Below, piece after piece: positions 56,901 to 64,000 of a DNA stretch of 64,000 bases. Every line of letters begins with the position of its first letter. Within the stretch, counting starts at the first letter, position 1. Location: positions 52,105,195-52,169,194 of the forward strand of contig CM055872.1 in assembly GCA_029582165.1 (NCBI GenBank). Reading direction: 5' to 3'. The stretch comes from Portulaca oleracea. Lineage: Eukaryota > Streptophyta > Magnoliopsida > Caryophyllales > Portulacaceae. A model generated the notes under the pieces. It was not told where the DNA came from. It worked only from the letters and a program-made list of their open reading frames with translations, and made no database searches. The position numbers and the translations under genes are program-made.

Positions 56901-59277
56901 GCTACAATGTTCGTTCTGTCCAAGCTTTGCTGTTATTTGTTTATGTGCTATTGACATGGATTTAAAAGTGGCCAATTTCTGGGGAACTGGCGAACTGCCT
57001 TTTCAGCCCAAGACAAGGCAATATTGCATGCGATTGCCGAATTTAGCAATTTTGCATACATAATACATAATTGTTTTGTAGGTGTGTTTCCAAGCTGGAA
57101 GTTTAGTCAATGATATTTACGTTGCCTTAGCTTCAGATAATGTGCTATCTTCCTAATGGGTCTACATGAAATTACATTATTTTAGATTTATGATGGATAT
57201 GTACTGTGTAAATAAATACGTATTCTGCTTTTCTTATATATGAAAATACAGAAGACTGAGCAAAAGGAATCTGAATGTTAGACAGTATGCTCAATTTTTT
57301 GTTTTTTGAATCAAAATGAAGTTGCCAATTGAGAAATGCTTTCTTGAAAATGTTGTGTGCCCTTGATTATAAGTCTAGGTTCCTTATTTAAATTTTGAGC
57401 TTGACTAGAATTACTTTAGTCTTTAGGCTACTGAGATCCTGCCCTCCCATCCTCTTGCAGGGTCATGATATTCTTATGGCTACAATGCTTAATGGGGCCG
57501 CGATTATGGATGGAGCTCTACTTCTCATTGCTGCTAATGAAAGCTGCCCTCAACCCCAGACTTCTGAGCATCTTGCTGCTATTGAAATCATGCGTCTTCA
57601 GCATATTATCATTGTCCAAAATAAAGTTGATCTCATTCAAGAAAATGTTGCCATTAACCAGCATGAAGCCATACAGAAATTTGTTCAGGTAACCTATGTT
57701 GATGATGCTGAGTATTGGACAATTCAAAGGAGTGAGACAAAATGCATTCTGTTCAAAGGGGATAAATATTTAGACTGCGCAACTGACCTTGTTTGTACCA
57801 GGGCACTGTTGCTGATGGAGCACCCATAGTTCCGATTTCTGCTCAATTGAAGTACAACATTGATGTTGTCTGTGAATACATAGTAAAGAAGATTCCCATC
57901 CCAGAGAGAAATTTCATCTCACCTCCAAACATGATTGTCATTCGTTCCTTTGATGTTAACAAGCCTGGGTGTGAGGTTGATGAGATAAGGGGTGGTGTAG
58001 CCGGTGGAAGTATTCTGAAGGTTTGTTTTTTTTTTTTTTTTTTTTGATAGTAACTGGTTTGAACGCTATACTTGTGGATCGACCTCCTTGATCATGCTTT
58101 TTGGGCGTCGTTAATGTTCTGAGGCTCTGGCTGTTTGTGTTTCAACACCAAAATTGGTGCTTTATAAGTATGTTGATATTCATGCAGAACATTGTAGCCA
58201 GGCCCTCCTTTGAAAACCAAATTTAAGTTTCTGTGCTTTTTTGTATTCTTGCTCGCTGGCCCACCTTTGTCTTTTGTTCAATTATCTTTATCTATATGGT
58301 AAATTTGGGTCATAAATGTACTGCAGAATTCTGGAGTAATTATCTAACACGTTTAAATAACTAGTGGCTTATTTGTTTTTGATGCTGTGACCCTCTTGCT
58401 GCTACAGAAAATGAGAAACTTTTTTGATGGTTGTTCTGCTTCTATGTTTCCCCCTTTGGTTTGGTTAGCTGTTGTTTTTGTGAGATTGAAAACCTGATAT
58501 CTTGATCCTGAGGAAAAAGGTGGAGGGAATTGTTGTCTTTGTTTTCTAATGGTAGATGTGGCTGTTTTATTTATTTATTTTTTGTTTTTTACCTCTTGGA
58601 CGCTGCTGCTCATTGAATGAGATTATGTATGCAGGGAGTCCTCAAGGTGAACCAACACATTGAGGTTCGACCTGGAATTGTACTGAAGGATGAGAATGGC
58701 CAAACAAAATGCACACCAATATACTCGAGAATTGTTTCATTGTATGCTGAACAAAATGAGCTACAATTTGCTGTTCCTGGAGGTCTTATTGGTGTTGGTA
58801 CAACCATGGATCCAACTCTGACCCGTGCTGATCGGTTGGTTGGTCAGGTTCTTGGGGAAGTTGGATCTCTCCCGGATGTTTTTGTTGAGCTGGAGGTAAT
58901 TCATTTGCTCCATGTTAACGTAGCTGGGTTTGAGACGAACTAGACTGAGTTGACCCTAACTAATAATGTTACAGGTGAACTTCTTTCTCCTCCGTCGGTT
59001 GCTTGGTGTGAGGACAAAGGGTACTGAGAAGCAGGGCAAGGTTACCAAGCTTACCAAAGGAGAAATCCTCATGCTGAACATTGGATCAATGTCAACAGGT
59101 GCCAGAGTTCTTGCTGTGAGGAACGATTTGGCCAAACTGCAGTTGACATCTCCAGTGTGCACCAGCAGAGGTGAGAAGATTGCTCTCAGCCGTCGTGTTG
59201 AGAAGCATTGGCGTCTTATTGGATGGGGCCAGATTCAAGCTGGAATCACTCTCGACATTCCACCGTGCCCCCTCTAA
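50871..59277 (+). CDS. EIF2G: Translation initiation factor eIF2 subunit gamma (8 coding exons)
   Basis: The exons 50871-50976, 51070-51131, 56271-56383, 56654-56756, 57461-57688, 57802-58020, 58635-58895 and 58975-59277 join in frame to 464 codons plus stop, the usual plant length. All introns are GT-AG. The protein is the GTPase core of the eIF2 ternary complex, which delivers Met-tRNAi to the 40S subunit in the cytosol. Visible motifs: P-loop GHVAHGKST (residues 39-47), switch region [18 protein letters not shown], four Cys of the zinc ribbon (C-x4-C-x4-C and SPMCD), DCPGHD, NKVD, SAQ, then the two beta-barrel domains ([37 protein letters not shown]). It ends in DIPPCPL. I see no disabling change. 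The start is the first ATG of exon 2, giving [16 protein letters not shown]. It is the only intact gene in the window. Confidence 0.97.
51070..51131 (+). CDS. EIF2G: eIF2 gamma coding exon 2 (P-loop)
   Basis: 62 nt; encodes [20 protein letters not shown], the G1 nucleotide-binding loop. Followed by the 5.1-kb intron. Confidence 0.95.
52849..52919. repeat. (TG)n/(CA)n microsatellite, head to head
   Basis: About 26 bp of CA followed directly by about 24 bp of TG, so the tract is a perfect inverted repeat. ORF calls across it are low complexity. Confidence 0.9.
53890..54545 (-). pseudogene. hAT transposase remnant in the eIF2 gamma intron
   Basis: Minus strand. 54541-54281 reads [12 protein letters not shown], then [20 protein letters not shown] and [20 protein letters not shown]. 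After a non-coding gap (possibly an old intron), the frame near 54180-54120 gives [19 protein letters not shown], a hallmark of plant hAT (DUF659) transposases, followed by [17 protein letters not shown] and ITRFATYF (54125-53895). Frames are broken. I could not see the N-terminal BED zinc finger, the C-terminal dimerisation domain or termini. Confidence 0.85.
55815..56070. repeat. Imperfect tandem duplication of about 135 bp
   Basis: Two copies share 'gagcaatc(c/t)(a/g)tccct', 'agaactcaaact', 'ggaggaagag' and 'taggatcttgagtc' in the same order. Confidence 0.65.
56271..56383 (+). CDS. EIF2G: eIF2 gamma coding exon 3 (switch 1 and zinc ribbon start)
   Basis: Acceptor TTTCCTGTAG; encodes [20 protein letters not shown] and the first three zinc-ribbon cysteines; ends in phase 2 in AA/GTATGT. 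Confidence 0.95.
56654..56756 (+). CDS. EIF2G: eIF2 gamma coding exon 4 (G3)
   Basis: Encodes [20 protein letters not shown] and ends after DCP; the G of DCPGHD comes from the next exon. Confidence 0.95.
56802..56880 (+). repeat. Intron repeat, copy in intron 5
   Basis: 'tgaggctccagct.tttgtgtttcaacaccaaaattggtg' is shared with 58118-58200 in intron 7. It contains CACCAA/TTGGTG arms. Confidence 0.65.
57461..57688 (+). CDS. EIF2G: eIF2 gamma coding exon 5 (G4, NKVD)
   Basis: 76 codons in phase 0, from [13 protein letters not shown] through [13 protein letters not shown] and NKVDLI to KFVQ. Confidence 0.96.
57802..58020 (+). CDS. EIF2G: eIF2 gamma coding exon 6 (G5, domain II start)
   Basis: 73 codons in phase 0: [13 protein letters not shown], then RSFDVNKPG and [11 protein letters not shown]. 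Followed by a T-run in the intron. Confidence 0.96.
58118..58200 (+). repeat. Intron repeat, copy in intron 7
   Basis: Partner of 56802-56880; both continue into 'agtatgtt..' and 'cattgtag'. Confidence 0.65.
58635..58895 (+). CDS. EIF2G: eIF2 gamma coding exon 7 (domain II)
   Basis: 87 codons in phase 0, [16 protein letters not shown] to LPDVFVELE. Confidence 0.96.
58975..59277 (+). CDS. EIF2G: eIF2 gamma coding exon 8 (domain III and stop)
   Basis: 100 codons and [19 protein letters not shown] to [10 protein letters not shown]. Confidence 0.96.
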   Translation: MNFFLLRRLLGVRTKGTEKQGKVTKLTKGEILMLNIGSMSTGARVLAVRNDLAKLQLTSPVCTSRGEKIALSRRVEKHWRLIGWGQIQAGITLDIPPCPL

Positions 59278-59952
59278 GTGACAAGACACACAGAAAATCA
59301 AGTAAGAAGAAAATCGAAGATTGGGAGAAATGTGGGTAGGGAGAGAACTATTGGGAACAATTTTTCTTAGATGGAGGAGAAAACCAATTTTGTTGGTAGT
59401 TTTTGGTTTTGATATTTTTTTGTTGTGGGAGATTTGTCGGCACCTTAAATCTAAAATATTATCCTGTTTCACGTGTGGCTGTTCTTTTACTCAATTGTGG
59501 TGTTCATGCATTACGAATGCAATTATACATACAGGTTGGCATTTTCTCCTTTTATCTCTGTTTCAACTTTCACCCCGTGATCTTGCTCCTTGAATCTTGC
59601 CAACAAGGGTTCCCATGGTGAATGGGGCTAATCTGTGTCATCAAAACCCGGATCAGTTTGATCGGTTCACCCGGACTGGCCTGTCTAGACTGTCTTAAAT
59701 TGGTTTACCTGACCAGAGTTCTGTCAAGACAGATTATATAATATGAACATTGTTGCTCTTCTTCCCTGGAAACCCTAGACCATTCATTGTTTGACCAATG
59801 TGTGTCTGTCCTCTGGGTCAAGTCTACTTTAGCTCAGTCTTCGTTTCTCTGTTTGCCTCCCTGGAAGCCCTCTGACTAATCTCTAGCTTCTCTTGTACTT
59901 GGAGATTTGTAATCCTATAGTGAGGGGAAATACTAAGATTTGAAGCCTTAGA

Positions 59953-60001
<49 letters not shown>

Positions 60002-60069
60002 TGGCTAGAAAAGGGGACTGACGAGAGGGAGACACCAATGAGGCATTTTTGTTGGGATTCATATAAAAC
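59278..60069 (+). other. eIF2 gamma 3' UTR and downstream region
   Basis: No further gene. A (GA)n tract lies at 59957-59998. The 3' end of the transcript cannot be fixed from sequence alone. Confidence 0.5.
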
Positions 60070-60072
60070 TTA

Positions 60073-60761
60073 GGGTATGTTTGGAGAGATTTTAGGAATG
60101 GGTATGGAATTAGATACTAAAAGTGAAGTTTGGCTAGAAAGTGGAATGAAATGAGTGTTTATTATTATTATTATTTTTTCTCCCACCCACCCATATTCTC
60201 CACCTCAACTGTTGCAATTCGTAAAACCTAATTCAGAAACAAATCCATCTTCATCCCAATTCCAAGACTACCATAAGATTCATCAAGAATAATCAAGATC
60301 ATCAAGATTTGATCATCAAGATTCTTCTCTATCTTCTCTTCCTCTCAATTCCAAGTCTACCATGGAAGCCCTAATTGTTTGCAGACATCCATGAAACAGA
60401 CACACACTCTCTCCTCTTTCTCTTTCTTTCTTTCTCTCTCTCTTAAATCTAAAGGAGAAGAGCAGATGAGCAAGGTTGGTTGCCGATGGTCAATTGTGGA
60501 TGGAGATTAGTGGGGGACAGAAGCATTCGCCCAGAAAAAATGGAGTTCACAGCGTAGTAGGTGTTGACGGTGGAGGTATCCCTAAGAATATATTTCATTC
60601 TCCTCATAAGTGGGAGGTATCTAATTCCCCCTATTTGGGAGGGATTAGAAACCCCTTGGAATTACAATTCCATTCCATTATATACTCTTCAAACAACAAG
60701 AAAAGGAATTAGATTCCATTCCACCCTAATCCCATTTCTGTTTATCTCTCCAAACATACCC
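60073..60761. mobile_element. Harbinger/Tourist-type MITE (689 bp)
   Basis: The ends GGGTATGTTTGGAGAGAT and its inverse ATCTCTCCAAACATACCC, flanked by TTA at 60070-60072 and 60762-60764, the 3-bp duplication of PIF/Harbinger elements. Contains a (TTA)n run. The small frames within are not supported. Confidence 0.8.
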
Positions 60762-60764
60762 TTA

Positions 60765-61094
60765 TTTTGTATTGTTACAAATCCAACTCTGTTATAATTT
60801 GAAATATAATTTTAACAATTAAGAAAAGAGAAATTGAAAGAGAGGAAATATGAAGATAGAATAGGAGGAAGGGAGTGTGGGGGTGAGCTATTATTACATA
60901 TAGGAGGGGGTATATACAACACAAGAATGCTTGGCCTCCTAGACATACAATTTTATAATAATACAAACAAAAGGAAATATAGCGCATGCCAAAATTGGAT
61001 ATTTATATAATATTCATAACACTTACCATTGAATATTCATTTTTAACAGAATTTGTTTCGTTAAAACCTTACTGGGAAAAACTCATTGGGAAAA
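60765..61094. other. AT-rich stretch without a gene
   Basis: Minus-strand frame 60775-60987 is hydrophobic low complexity with no family pattern. Confidence 0.3.
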
Positions 61095-61710
61095 GGGTTA
61101 TTGACTTAGAAGGACGACCCATGAAGCATTTTGACCTAATGGTCTGCTGAGGACAGTTGAGTCCTTATTTGTTGTAAATGTAAGGGTCTGCTATGTTTGA
61201 TGTGGTTGCCCAGTTGGATAAGTGAGTTTTAAATTTTTTTTAAATTTTCTTTGTTTGCTGCAGATGGGTTTGAGTTTGGTGGAATAAAGAAGAAGAAGAA
61301 AGAGAAAGAAGAAGAAGAAGAAGAAGAAGAAGAAGAAGAAGAAAGAAAAAGAGAAAGAAGATGATAATGGGGTTTTTTTGGTTTTGTCTTCACTTTCTGA
61401 TTTTCAAATGTTTGGTAACCAAAAAACTCCATTATCATGTTCTTTTTCTTTCTTCTTCTTTTTCTTCGATCTTCTTCTTCTTCTTCTTCTTCTTCTTCTT
61501 CTTCTTCTTCTTCTTCATTCCACCAAACTCAAACCCATCTGCAACAAACAAAGAAAATTAAAGAAAATTAAAAACTCACTTATCCAACTGGGCAGCTACA
61601 CCAGATAAAGCAGGCCCCTACATTTACAATAAATAAGGACTCAATTGTCCTCAGCAGACGTTTAGGTCAAAATGCTTCATGGGCCGTCCTTCTAAGTCAA
61701 TAACCCTTGG
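61095..61710. repeat. Long inverted repeat with (GAA)n arms
   Basis: The left arm (61095 to about 61395) and the right arm (about 61405-61710) are near-perfect inverse copies, from 'gggttattgacttagaagga' through (AAG)n at 61287-61355 and (CTT)n at 61445-61517. Even the middle (gataatggggtttt / aaaactccattatc) is self-complementary. Confidence 0.85.
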
Positions 61711-61849
61711 GAAAAACCTTAATGAAGGAAAAAGTACATAATTCTTGATACGCCAATATATGATGGCCGATTGAAAACATTTCTAAGGAAAACCTAATAA
61801 GAGAAAACCTCTAATAAGAGAAAAAAAAGTGTAGCGCGTATAGACTCCC

Positions 61850-62955
61850 CCGATATGAGCATCAACAAACATCTTTGAGACGAAATAACATGATCAAACT
61901 GACTAACTTCTCAAAAGTTGCAGTCTAAAGAAACTTGGTAAATAAATCCACCAAATTCTCACTAGACCGGATTTGTTGAACATTAATCTCATTTTTCTTT
62001 TGGAGATCATGAGTGAAAAAGAACTTCAGTCAAATATGATTTGTTCTATCACCTTTCCTACTTTCAGTTGTGCTACGCAAGCAATATTATCCTCATTTAT
62101 AATTGTTGGAATATCTTTCACTAAGTATAAACCACAAGTTTCCCGTATGTGTTGGATTACAGATCTTAACTAAACACACTCTGCTAGTCTCATGAATTGC
62201 CAAAATTTCAGTATGATTAGAGGAGGTGGCTATTATGGTTTGTATCATAGAGTGCCATGAAAGACAGTTCCACCACAAGTAAACACATACCTAGTTTATG
62301 ATTGGGCGGTATGAGGATCAAATAAGTATCCGACATCGGCATAGCAAGTCAAATCTTCTCTTTCTTTGTGAGGATAAAATAGACCATATCCATCGTATCT
62401 CAAGGTATCTAAATATATGTTTAACTTCATTCCAATGTCGTCGCGTTGGACATGAGCTAAATCTCGGCAACAAATTCACAGAAAATGAAATATCTGGTCG
62501 TGTATGATTAGCAAGGTACATTAGTGCTCCAATATCACTTAATACGGTACTTTAGGACCGAGGAATTTTCACTATCTTCTAGGGGTATAAAAGGATCTTT
62601 TCTCACGTCAAGTGATCTTACCACCATTGGAGTACTTAATGGGTGTTGCACTGTCCATGCAGAATCGTTTTAGCATCTTTGCTTCATAAGTTGACTGATG
62701 CACAAAAATTCCATTCTTAAGTTGTTCAACTTGTGAGCCATGACAAAACTTGGTTTTACCAAGATCTTTCATTTCAAATTCTTTCTTTAAGCAATTTGTT
62801 GCTCTTCGGAGCTCTTCTAGAGTACTAATCATGTTTAAATCGTCAATATAAACAGTGATTATAATGAGTTTAGATCTTGATCTCTTTAAAAAAATGCATG
62901 GGCAAACATGATTATTTATATATCCTTCTTTCAACAAATACTCACTAAGGATATT
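61850..62955 (-). pseudogene. Ty1/copia RT and RNase H fragment
   Basis: Minus strand: LLKEGYINNHVCP and a YIDDL active-site motif (usually YVDDL) followed by LKKEFEMKDLGKTKF and VHQSTYEAKMLKRF (62940-62640); then TRPDISFSVNLL and PTRRHWNEVKHIFRYL (62521-62330); then the RNase H ATSSNHTEILAIHE (62270-62150) and the integrally conserved tail to about 61850. Frames are broken between blocks. The upstream end at 62955 abuts unrelated sequence starting near 'actcgtgcgttgcacgg'. Confidence 0.85.
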
Positions 62956-63165
62956 ACTAGTACTTAGACTCGTGCGTTGCACGGCACGCAAGTAAACCAT
63001 ACGTATTGTTGAAAATATTACCGAGGTTATATTTTTAAAAATAAAGAAAAAAGCAATATTGAAAAATAAAAAGAATAGTTTTCTTATTTAAAAGAATAAA
63101 AGAAAAAGAATAGTGCATATAAAAAAACGGCTTTGCTATATGTCGCCCTAAGGGCGACAAATAAG

Positions 63166-64000
63166 AAATTTATTTTCAACAATAAATGTTAGAATATTTC
63201 CTTGTTTATATTTTGTGCATAATATTAATCCTAAAATAGAATCCTAATCTATCATTATTCTATTACTTAATTAGACTATAATTTCATTATATTCTTATGA
63301 TAATATTATCATACTTTGCCTAAAATAAATTCATAATATTATTTTATTTCCTTTGTGTGACAAACCTACAAATCAACTGAATGTTATTTTGCATTATCAT
63401 AGTTGGCGTATAATTGATTTGTACAAATCACTCATCTTTTTCGTCTTCTTCTTCTTCTTTCTATCATCATTAGTATGTCATGTGTTTGATCATCACCTCC
63501 TGAGAAAAAGGTCTTGCATGCAACGATTTTGAATGGGAACATCAATGGCTACTCTCGGTGGTATTCACACGTAAATCCCAGGGTGTCACTAATTGCATTT
63601 AGCCAAACAAATGATAAATGTAGACTTTAGCGTTGCTATTTTTCATGTATTTCTAATTTAGATGCATTTGCAAATTGCTTCATCAAGTTTTGAACAATGG
63701 CTAGTTTATCCAACTTTGAATTTGAGAGAAAGGGATGATACCATTTGCGCCTCCAATAGAAAATAGGGTGATATATTATAAAATTTAGTTGATTTGTAGA
63801 TTTGGCCCCCAAAGGAAATAAAATGATATTGTGAATTTATTTTATGCAAAACATGATAATATTACCATAAGAATATAATGAAATTATAACCTAATTAGGT
63901 AATAGAATTACGATCGATTCCGACTATATTTAGGGATTAATACTATACACAAAATAAAAATAAGGAAATATTCTAACATTTTATTGTTGAAAATAAATTT
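63166..64000. mobile_element. TIR element running off the window
   Basis: 63166-63355 and 63805-64000 are inverted copies of about 190 bp (outer ends AAATTTATTTTCAACAATAA). The interior, about 63360-63800, has no supported gene. The outer limit on the right, and hence the target duplication, is not visible. Confidence 0.7.

Overview
This is about 64 kb of plant nuclear DNA. It has one intact host gene, a translation initiation factor eIF2 gamma subunit gene with GT-AG introns at 50.1-59.3 kb. Almost everything else is nested, decayed transposable elements. The Ty3/gypsy Tat and chromovirus lineages, Ty1/copia with initiator-Met primer sites, a Stowaway MITE, hAT, Mutator-like and Harbinger elements, and an L1-type LINE fragment point to a flowering plant, probably a eudicot (inference).

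Layout. 0.4-10.2 kb: an antisense accessory ORF of a Tat-type gypsy element (DUF7745 / plant-mobile-domain-like). It is broken by a 166-bp hAT-like MITE and by a tandem array of a non-coding LTR retrotransposon (LTR-internal x3 plus a truncated fourth LTR). 10.5-10.6 kb: pol tail of the host gypsy element. 10.6-12.9 kb: solo LTR. 13.0-14.3 kb: copia pol fragment. 14.5-17.9 kb: Tat gag-pol on the minus strand. 17.9-19.6 kb: LTR-like stretch studded with a CTCGCGGATTT motif. 19.8-21.9 kb: chromovirus-like gag, primer site and LTR with a strong heat-shock-element array. 22.3-24.1 kb: Tat RNase H and integrase on the plus strand. 24.4-35.4 kb: a second antisense DUF7745 accessory ORF in pieces, with its intron still visible, split by a 3.75-kb LTR element with TSD GGGCC and by a second insertion complex. 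35.4-38.4 kb: U3 with paired palindromes and an unidentified decayed gene. 38.5-45.6 kb: a decayed Tat element (LTR with a Mutator-like MITE inside, leader, gag, minisatellites). 45.8-50.0 kb: MITEs and a LINE fragment. 50.1-59.3 kb: eIF2 gamma. 60.1-64.0 kb: Harbinger MITE, long inverted repeat, copia fragment, TIR element.

Main themes for a second look. (1) Two copies of an intron-containing ORF lie antisense behind gypsy integrase, an orientation in which an intron survives retrotransposition. (2) At least three unrelated LTRs carry family-specific short palindromes just upstream of the TATA box, spaced at 20-22 bp or a multiple of it (two helical turns); a fourth carries many copies of an interrupted palindrome without that phasing. 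(3) One chromovirus-like LTR has a heat-shock-factor-type pentamer array in U3. Everything was read by eye; no similarity search was run.
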